Translations under genes and position numbers: made by a program
Part shown: positions 43,405 through 50,850 of the stretch, one piece after another
Layout: each line of letters opens with the position of its first letter
How positions within the stretch are numbered: the first letter of the stretch is position 1
Notes under the pieces: generated by a model
Databases searched by the model: none
Told to the model about the DNA's origin: nothing
The model's input: only the letters and a program-made list of their open reading frames with translations
Source of the DNA: Burkholderia sp. WSM2232
Lineage (GTDB): Bacteria; Pseudomonadota; Gammaproteobacteria; Burkholderiales; Burkholderiaceae
Assembly: GCF_000472545.1 (NCBI RefSeq)
Contig: NZ_AWZV01000019.1
Coordinates: forward strand, 62,001 to 126,000
Direction of reading: 5' to 3'
Length of the DNA: 64,000 bases

Positions 43405-43992
43405 TTATTCCGCGCAGTCCGGGGCAGTCCACCTTTGGACAGTCACATCTGCCAGCGCCTCGAATACAGCTGGCGTGCGCTCGAGGCGAGCGATTGTTCG
43501 CGCGCCTTCGAGGGCGGCCACCAATGCGGCTGCGCTCGACGATGCACGCGCGGCCGCGAAACCGCACCCCCTGAAATGCTCGGCAATAACCTGGGTCGAA
43601 TCAGCGAAACCCCGCGCGACGCGTTGGGTTAGCTCAGCGTCGAGCGCCGGCAGCTCATTGGCCAGGTTTTGCATCAGACATCCATACTGGAAATCGGAGG
43701 CGACCATTTCGGCCGCAAATGATTTGAAGATCTGATGCACAAACTTCAGCGCGTCGCCCGTGGTGCTCGACGAGATAGTGCGTAACACAGCAATCCGCTG
43801 TGCGATGTAGTTATCGATTGCTTCTTCTGCGAGTTGTGCCTTGCCGCGTGGAAAGTGGAAATAGAACGATCCTTTGGGCGCACCGCTTTCGTCGAGGATC
43901 TGGGTCAATCCGGTCGCGGTGTAACCCTGGATGCGAAACAGTCGTTCCGCCGTGGCAATCGCGCGGGCGCGGGCGTCGGTCTTACGTGGCAT
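43405..43992 (-). CDS. TetR family transcriptional regulator
   Basis: A 195-residue TetR-family repressor. The HTH spans about residues 5-52 (ARAIATAERLFRIQGYTATGLTQILDESGAPKGSFYFHFP pattern with KGSFYFHF, the AcrR-like recognition helix end). The C-terminal domain resembles the TetR group with CLMQNLANELPALD. The start at 43992 (MPRKTDARA) is used instead of the longer frame to 44184, because it starts just before the HTH and lies next to an operator-like dyad. It is divergent from the alpha/beta hydrolase gene and is its likely regulator. Confidence 0.9.
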   Translation of the reverse strand: MPRKTDARARAIATAERLFRIQGYTATGLTQILDESGAPKGSFYFHFPRGKAQLAEEAIDNYIAQRIAVLRTISSSTTGDALKFVHQIFKSFAAEMVASDFQYGCLMQNLANELPALDAELTQRVARGFADSTQVIAEHFRGCGFAAARASSSAAALVAALEGARTIARLERTPAVFEALADVTVQRWTAPDCAE

Positions 43993-44025
43993 GTCGTGAA
44001 CATAGCACGTTTCGCTTGATGGTTC

Positions 44026-44058
44026 TATGGTGGTTGCTATAGTATGGCGATCACCATA
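44026..44058. promoter_or_regulatory. Candidate TetR operator
   Basis: Inverted repeat of 8-base arms TATGGTGG and TCACCATA (6-7 complementary positions) with the intervening GTTGCTATAGTATGGCGA-type promoter sequence, located between the TetR start and the divergent hydrolase. A TATAGT hexamer inside could be a -10 element. Binding is inferred. Confidence 0.5.
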
Positions 44059-44307
44059 TAAGGAGCCTGGCCATGCCCCTCGAGCCAATCGCAAGCCAAG
44101 AAGGTCCGTACAGTGATGCCCAGCGTTCCTGCGTTGCGGCCGCAACAACTCACCGGGAAGCCAACGGGCTTGCCCGGTCGCCATGTGTGGAGCGTCTTCG
44201 CGTCGCGGCTAATCGTGCTCGTGTGTCCGGCCGCGAGGCGCATTGTTCGTCGCGTGTGCTGTCGCGGAAGCTGAACGCAGTGCCGGCACGCGGGGGTGCG
44301 TTCCGTC

Positions 44308-45615
44308 ATGAGTAATCGACCTGGATTGAAGCCAACGGTGTCGCGACGCGCCGTTCTGGCGATGGGCGCCGCCAGCCTGGCGGCGGCCTTTCTTCGACCC
44401 GCCCGCGCAAACCTCATAGGAGCAACTGATTTGGCCGCATCAGCATACGGCGAAGGAACGCTTCCCAATGGCGTCCGCTCGCGCATGATCCACGGGGTCA
44501 ACGGCCTCGATGTCCATATTCTCGAGGCCGGTTACGAAAGCCCTGGCAGGCCGCTCGCACTGCTTCTGCACGGCTTTCCCGATCTTGCTTACGGCTGGCG
44601 ACACCTGATGCCGCTTCTCGCCGACGCCGGCTACCATGTCGTGGCACCCGACCAGCGGGGATTTGGCCGCACCACCGGTTGGTTGAACGACTATGACGCG
44701 CCGCTAGCGCCCTTCAGCCTTCTGAACATGACGCGTGACGCCCTCGGGTTGGTCCTGGCATTGGGGTATCGGCGTACGGCAATGCTCGTCGGGCACGACC
44801 TCGGTTCGCCCGTGGCCGCCTATTGCGCGCTGGCCCGGCCCGACGTTTTTCCCTCGATGGTGCTGATGAGTGCACCGTTTCCGGGTCCGCCGGCGCTGCC
44901 GTTCAACATTGCGCAAAGCGAGGCAGTGTCGGCTCAACCGAACAATGGCAATCAGAAGTTAGCGGCCGCGCTGGCGGCGCTCGATCCACCGAGGAAGCAT
45001 TACCAGCAGTACCTGAGCACACGGCAGGCGAACCAGGACATGTGGCACCCGCCGCAAGGTTTACACGCGTTTCTCCGTGCGTTTTTCTACGTCAAGAGCG
45101 CCGACTGGCCGGGAAACAAGCCGCATCCGTTAAAGGCTCTAACCGCCGCAGAACTTGCCCAGATGCCCACCTATTACGTGATGGAGCTCGGCAAGACCAT
45201 GCCCGCAACCGTCGCTCCATTCCAGCCTTCGTTCGCCGAGGTGATGGCCTGCAAGTGGCTCACTGAACCCGAGCTCGGGGTGTACACGCAGGAGTATGGC
45301 CGCACAGGATTTCAAGGCGCGTTGCAGGCATATCGCGTGTTTTCCGATCCTGAGCTGAACGCTGAGTTGCGCCTCTTTTCCGGCAAGACGATCGATGTCC
45401 CGTCGCTCTTCATTGGCGGCCGCAGCGATTGGGGCACTTATGCGGCGCCCGGCGCGCTGGATGTCATGAGGACGAAAGCGGCGACGAGAATGGGTGACAT
45501 AGAGCTTATCGACGGCGCCGGTCACTGGATTCAACAGGAGCAGCCGGCTCGGCTCAGCGAGCTGCTGCTCGCCTTCGCGAGGGAGACGGGGAGAGCGGAC
45601 CACACCAGCGGTTAG
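44308..45615 (+). CDS. Tat-exported alpha/beta hydrolase, epoxide hydrolase-like
   Basis: A 435-residue alpha/beta hydrolase with a twin-arginine signal (SRRAVLAMGAASLAAAF, cleaved near ARA). The oxyanion motif is LLHGFPDLAYGWRHLMP near residue 90, the nucleophile elbow is GHDLGS near 155 (Asp rather than Ser, the epoxide hydrolase/dehalogenase type), and the catalytic His is in GAGHWIQQEQP near the C-terminus. Asp as nucleophile excludes a simple esterase. The ATG at 44308 is chosen over a GTG four codons upstream. A short, ribosome-site-equipped frame (44073-44315) overlaps the start. It is probably controlled by the divergent TetR. Confidence 0.88.
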   Translation: MSNRPGLKPTVSRRAVLAMGAASLAAAFLRPARANLIGATDLAASAYGEGTLPNGVRSRMIHGVNGLDVHILEAGYESPGRPLALLLHGFPDLAYGWRHLMPLLADAGYHVVAPDQRGFGRTTGWLNDYDAPLAPFSLLNMTRDALGLVLALGYRRTAMLVGHDLGSPVAAYCALARPDVFPSMVLMSAPFPGPPALPFNIAQSEAVSAQPNNGNQKLAAALAALDPPRKHYQQYLSTRQANQDMWHPPQGLHAFLRAFFYVKSADWPGNKPHPLKALTAAELAQMPTYYVMELGKTMPATVAPFQPSFAEVMACKWLTEPELGVYTQEYGRTGFQGALQAYRVFSDPELNAELRLFSGKTIDVPSLFIGGRSDWGTYAAPGALDVMRTKAATRMGDIELIDGAGHWIQQEQPARLSELLLAFARETGRADHTSG

Positions 45616-45754
45616 TGGGGAATGCGTGGCGTAGCTCCTCCAACATTGCCGGGCTTGCAGATCACCGTTTTGTCAGATCGGTCACGCTTCGGTGATGCGT
45701 CGGGTTTGGACGGTCTGGTCGGGCGTGGACTTCCTCGCCTGGCTAGCCGCGATT

Positions 45755-46080
45755 GGGGAGTGACGCATGCTTCGTGACGTTGAACATCGTCTTGATGACG
45801 ACATCTGGCTCGGCTGGTCGCTGTCAATCAGCCAGGGTCTTGCGATCGCCAGGTCGCGGATCTGAAAACCCCCTCTGGGCATCTTCGTATTCGGTGGAGC
45901 GATCAGGATCATCGGCTCACTACACAGAGGACGGACGTGGAACGCATCGAGCGGAGGCTGGTTGTACACAACGGCCATGTCGACCCGTCGGTCCAGCACC
46001 CATTCCTGAAGAGAGCTGCTCTGTCCTTCGCGGATGTGCAATGAAACGCGCAGATACACGGCCCTGAACTGCGGACCAGT
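45755..46080 (-). pseudogene. Fragment of a LysR regulator (effector domain)
   Basis: On the minus strand about 85 codons (46068 to 45817) read as the middle of a LysR effector domain: LRVSLHIREGQSSSLQEWVLDRRVDMAVVYNQPP-type sequence, then HVRPLCSEPMILIAPPNTKMPRGGFQIRDL and RPWLIDSDQP. After that, the recognisable continuation (IKTMFNVTKHASLPNRG) lies in a different frame and ends at a stop. The HTH half is missing entirely and the C-terminal end is cut. It is a decayed gene. It was probably the divergent regulator of the equally broken SMP-30 gene that starts at 46131. Confidence 0.7.
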
Positions 46081-46130
46081 TCTCTCGTGACCGTCGTGCT
46101 GCTGGCGATTACGAACAGAAAGGACGCGAG

Positions 46131-46310
46131 ATGACCACCTGGCAACCAAGTATGCGTACCCCCGACCCGGCGATTCGCGTATTGGACAAGCGATTCGAAC
46201 GTTACCGCCTCGCACATGCAAAGGTCGAGCGCTTGTGGACAGGATGCCGTTGGCCACCCGCACGCGAGATTCGCCGCTTCTTTCGACCGCTGACAAGCGA
46301 TGCCACAAAC
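46131..46310 (+). pseudogene. N-terminal fragment of an SMP-30/gluconolactonase family gene
   Basis: From ATG 46131, with AAGGAC upstream, about 40 codons read as the start of an SMP-30/gluconolactonase-like protein: MTTWQPSMRTPDPAIRVLD, then FERYRLAHAKVERLWTGCRW. In the family this is followed by an EGPVWF-type beta-propeller, but here the frame changes and then runs into the arsR promoter; the remaining 250 or so residues are absent. It is a truncated remnant, divergent from the LysR fragment. The assignment rests on the N-terminal motif only. Confidence 0.6.
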
Positions 46311-46313
46311 ACC

Positions 46314-46341
46314 TTGACACCGTGCGTCAAAGCTCTATAGT
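46314..46341 (+). promoter_or_regulatory. Sigma-70 promoter of the arsR operon
   Basis: TTGACA (46314-46319), 16-base spacer, TATAGT (46336-46341), a near-consensus promoter. The expected transcription start, seven to eight bases after the -10 hexamer, coincides with the ATG at 46349, so the mRNA is predicted to be leaderless. Confidence 0.6.
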
Positions 46342-46356
46342 TCACCACATGGTGAA
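46341..46356. promoter_or_regulatory. ArsR operator dyad over the start codon
   Basis: Perfect 6-base inverted repeat TTCACC-ACAT-GGTGAA covering the last base of the -10 hexamer, the predicted transcription start and the ATG of arsR. Occupancy by the ArsR dimer would block RNA polymerase. Autoregulation is inferred. Confidence 0.55.
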
Positions 46357-46681
46357 GTGTCCTGTAAGTCAACTAGATCGTACGTTTTCCGCGCTGACTG
46401 ATCCTACGCGGCGTGCCATTCTTGCGCGTCTGGAGCGGGAGCCGAAACTTTCCGTCACGGAAATCGCACGCCCATTGCCGCTCAAGCTGCCGGCCGTCAT
46501 GAAGCATCTGGATGTGCTCAGCGAGGCTGGCCTGATTACGCGCGCCAAGCATGGCCGAACCGTGTCGGTGCAACTGGTGGCCGGGCCGATGGAAGAGGCC
46601 ATGGCGTGGCTCAGACGCTATGAGCGATTCTGGTCCGCGAACCTCGACCGGCTTGCTGACTTTGTCGAAGGAGAAGAGTAG
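46349..46681 (+). CDS. ArsR/SmtB family transcriptional regulator
   Basis: A 110-residue winged-helix repressor: LDRTFSALTDPTRRAILARLE, then VTEIARPLPLKLPAVMKHLDVLSEAGLITRAKHGRTVSVQL, which contains the recognition helix and beta-wing. No metal-binding Cys cluster is present (one N-terminal Cys only), so it belongs to the non-metal group that is usually paired with SRPBCC genes. The start is ATG 46349, with no Shine-Dalgarno and with promoter elements directly upstream. The stop codon is immediately followed by the ATG of the SRPBCC gene, so they are translationally coupled. Confidence 0.9.
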   Translation: MVKCPVSQLDRTFSALTDPTRRAILARLEREPKLSVTEIARPLPLKLPAVMKHLDVLSEAGLITRAKHGRTVSVQLVAGPMEEAMAWLRRYERFWSANLDRLADFVEGEE

Positions 46682-47131
46682 ATGATGCACACGCCGAGTC
46701 TCACGATCGTGCGGCGCCTCAAGGCACCGCCCCAAAAGGTCTATGCCGCATGGACGCGGCCGGAGTTGATGGCGCGCTGGTGGGGACCCGACGCGGGGCC
46801 GGTACTCAGCGCGGAGGCCGACGCGCGAGTAGGCGGCCGGTTCCGCGTGGTGTTCCAGACGCTCGACGGCGAAACCCATGAGTGCCGCGGCGAATATCAG
46901 GAAGTAGACGCAGACCGCAAGCTCGTGTTCACGTGGCAATGGGTCACGCTGCCCGAGCGCCGCTCGCTCGTGACCATTACGTTTCGCCCGGTCGACGAAG
47001 GCACTGAAATGAACTTCACGCACTCGCAGCTATTCGACGAAGCGACACGCGACAGTCATGATGCCGGCTGGAAAGGTGCGTTCGAAAAGCTGGGCGCATT
47101 GATCGAGGACCTCGGCGGCAAGAACGTTTGA
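46682..47131 (+). CDS. SRPBCC (AHSA1-like) domain protein
   Basis: A 149-residue START-like protein of the AHSA1/SRPBCC group. The pattern is IVRRLKAPPQKVYAAWTRPELMARWWGPD at the N-terminus, then GGRFRVVFQTLDGETHECRGEYQEVDADRKLVFTWQW-type strands and DAGWKGAFEKLGALIE in the C-terminal helix. These proteins have a hydrophobic cavity for small ligands; partners of ArsR genes are common, but their ligands are unknown. Its ATG directly follows the arsR stop codon. The second Met codon is an equally possible start. Confidence 0.9.
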   Translation: MMHTPSLTIVRRLKAPPQKVYAAWTRPELMARWWGPDAGPVLSAEADARVGGRFRVVFQTLDGETHECRGEYQEVDADRKLVFTWQWVTLPERRSLVTITFRPVDEGTEMNFTHSQLFDEATRDSHDAGWKGAFEKLGALIEDLGGKNV

Positions 47132-47183
47132 GGCGCTCAAAAGCGCAGTATCGAACAAGGTGAACATATACCGGAGACATCGT

Positions 47184-47819
47184 ATGCAGCTCTATTATTC
47201 AGAGACGCTGGCCCCACGGAAGGCTTGCGCGGTCGCCCGTTATTTAGGCATACAAATCGAATATACCTATCTCGACCTCAGCAAGGGCGAGCATCTGAAG
47301 CCGGCATACTTGACCGTCAACCCGAACGGCAAGGTTCCATGTCTGGTGGACGGACAAGCAAGTATCTGGGAGGCCGACGCGATCATTTGCCACCTCGCGC
47401 AACGTGCGCAATCGCCGTTATGGCCCAAAGAGCCTGAACGGCAGACCGACGTGCTGCGCTGGCTCAGTTGGAATAGCCAGCATTTCTATCGACACGGCGG
47501 AACTCTTTACTTCGAGCACCTTATCAAACCAGCCATAGGTCTCGGCGCGCCGGACAGCGCGAACATTGCTGAAGCGCAGCGATGGTTTGGCAAACACGCA
47601 GCGGTGCTGGACCGGCACCTCACAGACCGGACATGGCTGCTCGGCGATCAGATGAGCATCGCGGATTTCTCGGTCGCCGTCACGCTGCCCTATGCCTCGC
47701 GTGCGGCGATGCCGCTCGACGAGTTTCCGAATGTTGCGCGCTGGCATGAGCAGCTGAACGAACTCGAAGCGTGGCGCAATCCGTTTCCTTCGCGCTCCAC
47801 TGAAGCGGCCCTTGTCTGA
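47184..47819 (+). CDS. Glutathione S-transferase family protein
   Basis: A 211-residue GST. The thioredoxin-like N-terminal domain (about residues 1-78) has LAPRKACAVARYLGI, then LTVNPNGKVPCLVDG with the cis-Pro and IWEADAIICHLA with the glutathione-binding acidic residue. The helical C-terminal domain has TWLLGDQMSIADFSVAVTLPYASRAAMP. The start at 47184 (MQLYYSETL) has CCGGAGACAT upstream. It follows the SRPBCC gene by 52 bases and is probably part of the ArsR-controlled operon. Two 21-base tandem repeats that look like an IS end begin two bases after its stop, so the extreme C-terminus may have been altered. Confidence 0.9.
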   Translation: MQLYYSETLAPRKACAVARYLGIQIEYTYLDLSKGEHLKPAYLTVNPNGKVPCLVDGQASIWEADAIICHLAQRAQSPLWPKEPERQTDVLRWLSWNSQHFYRHGGTLYFEHLIKPAIGLGAPDSANIAEAQRWFGKHAAVLDRHLTDRTWLLGDQMSIADFSVAVTLPYASRAAMPLDEFPNVARWHEQLNELEAWRNPFPSRSTEAALV

Positions 47820-47820
47820 A

Positions 47821-47862
47821 AGTACCGGCTTTGCCCCACGAAGTACCCCGTTTGCCCCACGA
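47821..47862. repeat. Two tandem 21-base repeats, possible insertion-sequence end
   Basis: Two adjacent copies of a 21-base unit, beginning AGTACC and ending TTTGCCCCACGA (or CTTTGCCCCACGA), with differences only in the central three positions. They start directly after the GST stop codon. Repeated 20-odd-base blocks at an end are typical of IS21-family elements, but no transposase gene remains. The IS assignment is inference; the repeat is directly visible. Confidence 0.55.
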
Positions 47863-48004
47863 GCGCCCGGCAGCGGCGCTGGGCGGCTTGCTTCCCGGCG
47901 CTTCGCAGTAGACGCCAAGCACCTGGCCAGTGCACATGCCAGTCTCGGGTTGGACCGGCATCTAACATTCAGATGGTCGCAAAAGGTCCATTTGCAACTA
48001 GTCA

Positions 48005-48124
48005 CTAAACGGCATGGTGATTGTCGTTGATTGCCGGCGAGGCTTGGCACGCTGCGGCAGTTGCCGTCGGGCTACCGGATTTAACTACGCCGACGAACAC
48101 GGTCAACGCCTCGGGAAGATCCAT
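48005..48124 (-). pseudogene. N-terminal fragment of a LysR regulator
   Basis: On the minus strand, ATG at 48124 opens 39 codons reading MDLPEALTVFVGVVKSGSP, then TATAAACQASPAIND and a stop at 48005. This is the first half of a LysR HTH (the family reads LxVFVxVVxSGSFTAAAxACQxSPA). The rest of the gene is gone; instead, repeat sequence suggestive of an IS end lies about 140 bases further. It is divergent from the DHA2 efflux gene (start 48253), which probably lost its regulator. Confidence 0.65.
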
Positions 48125-48252
48125 TGCCAAATATTACTGGGTTCTGTCGGCACTGATACTGCGTTTATCAAGCTGCGGTTCATTAATACAGTGCTCGGCA
48201 TGACGACGCGCGGACCAGCCGGTTCGCACCGCGCCATTCATGCGAGGACTTC

Positions 48253-49725
48253 ATGAGCCCACAGTTTCGCCCGCTGCACCTGTCGCCAAGGCTTGCGCTA
48301 GTCGCGACGAGCCTTGGCTTTTTCGTCGTCTGTCTCGACGTGACGGTCGTGAACGTCGCGCTCGCCCGGATACGCGCCAGCCTCGCGATGGACTCGACGA
48401 CACTCGAATGGGTCGTTAATGCCTATACGTTGGCTTTTGCCAGTCTGCTGCTCACAGCGGGCGCACTCGCCGATCGTTCGGGCGCGCGGCGCGTCTTCGT
48501 CGGCGGCTTAGCGGTATTTACCTGCGCATCCATCGCGTGCGCCTTGTCGGCTAACGCGACGCTGCTGATCGTATCGCGCCTCGTCCAGGGCGCGGGCGCG
48601 GCGCTATGCGTGCCGTCGTCACTGGCACTACTCGGCGCCGCGTTTCCGGACGCCGAGGCGCGTGCGAAAGCCGTCAGTATTTGGGCCGGCACGGCGGCGC
48701 TCGCGTTAGGCGCGGGGCCGCTGGTGGGCGGCCTGCTGGTGGACCGCTTCGGGTGGCCGTCAATCTTCCTGATCAATGTGCCGGTCGGCGTCGCGGGCAT
48801 CTGGCTTACGCTTGCCCATGCGCCGGAGACCGTGTTCAATTGCGGCCGCCGCATTGATCTGGCCGGCCAGATGCTCGCCGTGGTCACGCTTGCCGCGCTA
48901 ACGTACGCCGTGGTCGAAAGCGGGCGTCTCGGTTGGACGAGTTCCACCGTGCTGTCAGCGCTCGCACTGTCGGCAGTGATGGGTGGGTTGTTCATCGCGG
49001 TCGAGGCATGGCAGGATCAACCTCTTTTGCCGCTCACGTTGTTTCGCAACGCCGCCGTCACCGTGAGTGCGTTAACCGGGTTGTCGCTGAACTTTGGATA
49101 CTACGGACTCATGTTCGCGATGAGTGTGTTCTTTCAGAGCGTGCGTCACGACACGCCGCTCGAGACCGGACTTGCGTTTCTGCCGATGACGGCGGTTGTC
49201 GCGGTCGCCAACGTTGTATCCGGCAGGCTCGCCGCGCGTTTCGGCTACCGCGTGCCGATGCTCTACGGACAAGTGCTAGCCGCGCTTGGCTATGTCTCAC
49301 TGCTGTCCGTGCGTGCCGACGGCAGCCCCCTTGTGACGGCGTTGCCGCTCCTGGCGGTCGGCATTGGCGTTGCGCTCGCGGTCCCGTCGATCAACACGGC
49401 GGTCCTGACGAATGTCGCGCCGTCTTATGTCGGCATCGGCTCCGGCGTACTGAATAGTGCGCGTCAGATCGGCGGTGTGTTGGGGGTCGGTGTGTTCGGC
49501 TTACTGGTCCGGCCGGAGTCGAACGACCTCGTGCATGGGTTGCATCTGGCGGTGATGCTGGCATTTCTTTTGACGCTCTTTAGCCTTGCGACAGCGCGAG
49601 CGCTGCTTGGTGGAGCTAGTGGAACAAGTGTGGATCGGTCTCCCGGAGAAGCCGTCCGATTCCATGATGCTAGCGAGCGGCACGATGGCAGCAAAACCGG
49701 CCCAATCTCCCAGCGACAGACCTGA
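48253..49725 (+). CDS. MFS transporter, DHA2 (EmrB/QacA) drug efflux family
   Basis: A 490-residue 14-helix efflux carrier. Signatures are VVCLDVTVVNVALARIRASL in helix 1, WVVNAYTLAFASLLLTAGALADRSGARRVFVGG in the loop 2-3 region, SRLVQGAGAALCVPSSLALL in helix 4 and GPLVGGLLVDRFGWPSIFLINVPVG as motif C. About 35 hydrophilic residues at the C-terminus (ASGTSVDRSPGEAVRF onward) look unlike the family and may be an extension into downstream sequence. It likely exports toxic small molecules by proton antiport. A LysR remnant lies divergently upstream. Confidence 0.9.
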   Translation: MSPQFRPLHLSPRLALVATSLGFFVVCLDVTVVNVALARIRASLAMDSTTLEWVVNAYTLAFASLLLTAGALADRSGARRVFVGGLAVFTCASIACALSANATLLIVSRLVQGAGAALCVPSSLALLGAAFPDAEARAKAVSIWAGTAALALGAGPLVGGLLVDRFGWPSIFLINVPVGVAGIWLTLAHAPETVFNCGRRIDLAGQMLAVVTLAALTYAVVESGRLGWTSSTVLSALALSAVMGGLFIAVEAWQDQPLLPLTLFRNAAVTVSALTGLSLNFGYYGLMFAMSVFFQSVRHDTPLETGLAFLPMTAVVAVANVVSGRLAARFGYRVPMLYGQVLAALGYVSLLSVRADGSPLVTALPLLAVGIGVALAVPSINTAVLTNVAPSYVGIGSGVLNSARQIGGVLGVGVFGLLVRPESNDLVHGLHLAVMLAFLLTLFSLATARALLGGASGTSVDRSPGEAVRFHDASERHDGSKTGPISQRQT

Positions 49726-49862
49726 AATCCGCAGTGCGGCATCGCGATTGCTGAGGGCAAGGCAATCAGACACTCGCTTCTGAACGCAATGTCGGCGTCG
49801 CTGCTAGCGTAAGACGACGGTGAGCATGCGCCAGAATTTCAGGCATTCAAGCGGAGATGGAT

Positions 49863-50681
49863 ATGGCACTGCCTCTTTCTAATCGTAACCGGCGCGGTTT
49901 CATGGGCCTTCTGGGCTCTGCAGTGGCCTTTGCCACGTGTTCGTGCGGCGCCGGCCAGGCGTTTGCGCAGCAACCGACTGAACCCCGCGGGGCGATTCCG
50001 GGCAGCGGCAAATCAGAGAAGAGCAAGATGCTGGGGATGGGCGCTGACGTATTGCAAAACCGCGCCCCTATTGACGCGATCAATATGTACCTGAACGGGT
50101 TCCACTTCTATGCGGACGACATGGGAAGGCAGGTCGAGGCCCATCATTACTGCCACCACATTAACGAAGATTTTTTCCAGTGCGTTATTTACGACGGCAA
50201 CAAGTCGGACTCCCGGCTCATCGGTATTGAATACATCGTTTCCGAGAAGCTATTCAAGACCTTGCCTGACGAGGAAAAGCCGCTTTGGCACAGCCACCGC
50301 CACGAAACCACGTCTGGTGAACTTGTAATGCCTGGCATTCCAATGCCAGTCGAACACACGGCCATCGCTTTGCTGGTCAACACATACGGGAAGACTTGGC
50401 ACACATGGCAGATCGACAGGGATTCGGCGCTGCCTATTGGGATCCCGCAGCTGATGATGGGATTTACCCAAGACGGTCAGCTCAGCGCGGAAATGATCCA
50501 GAGCCGCGATAAGGAACTCAACATATCGACCGCGAAAGAGCGTAAAAACCGGGAAGACCTTGCGAAGTCAGCCCGACCCATTCAGCCTGGAGCCGATGCG
50601 TGGCAGTCGGGACAAGCGCCACAACTAGTCTTGAGCAAACTTCCGTTGAAAAACGGGAGGGGGTCCGAATTCTCGAAATGA
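49863..50681 (+). CDS. DUF1264 (oil-body-associated protein-like), Tat-exported
   Basis: A 272-residue protein. The N-terminus has a twin-arginine signal (NRNRRGFMGLLGSAVAFATCSCGAG). The mature domain matches DUF1264/OBAP: INMYLNGFHFYADDMGRQVEAHHYCHHINEDFFQCVIYDG, SRLIGIEYIVSE, LWHSHRHETTSGELVMPG and TYGKTWHTWQIDR, all rich in His. The bacterial function is unknown; the plant relatives are linked to lipid bodies. The start at 49863 is used because CGGAG lies seven bases before it. An IS3 transposase remnant begins at the very 3' end. Confidence 0.82.
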   Translation: MALPLSNRNRRGFMGLLGSAVAFATCSCGAGQAFAQQPTEPRGAIPGSGKSEKSKMLGMGADVLQNRAPIDAINMYLNGFHFYADDMGRQVEAHHYCHHINEDFFQCVIYDGNKSDSRLIGIEYIVSEKLFKTLPDEEKPLWHSHRHETTSGELVMPGIPMPVEHTAIALLVNTYGKTWHTWQIDRDSALPIGIPQLMMGFTQDGQLSAEMIQSRDKELNISTAKERKNREDLAKSARPIQPGADAWQSGQAPQLVLSKLPLKNGRGSEFSK

Positions 50682-50791
50682 CATGGCCCAGTCAGGTGTT
50701 GATCTCGGGTGTCACGTATGTCTGGACCGACGAAGGGTGGCTGTGTCTGGCGGCCGCGCTGGAGCTGTTTCCGTATCGAAGTGTTTTATAA
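50678..50791 (+). mobile_element. Remnant of an IS3-family transposase (integrase core fragment)
   Basis: Thirty-seven codons read WPSQVLISGVTYVWTDEGWLC, then LAAALELFPYRSVL and TAA. This matches the catalytic-core start of IS3-family OrfB (family pattern W-V-x-DITYxxTxEGWLYLAVVLDLFSRxxVG). The catalytic Asp in DIT is replaced by Gly here, and nothing of the element remains on either side, so it is a dead fragment. It overlaps the DUF1264 stop codon by four bases. Confidence 0.7.
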
Positions 50792-50850
50792 CCGCAGTCG
50801 TCATTTATCGCTCGCACGGTAAAATCCGGTTTTAAGAATCCCGGCCTACC

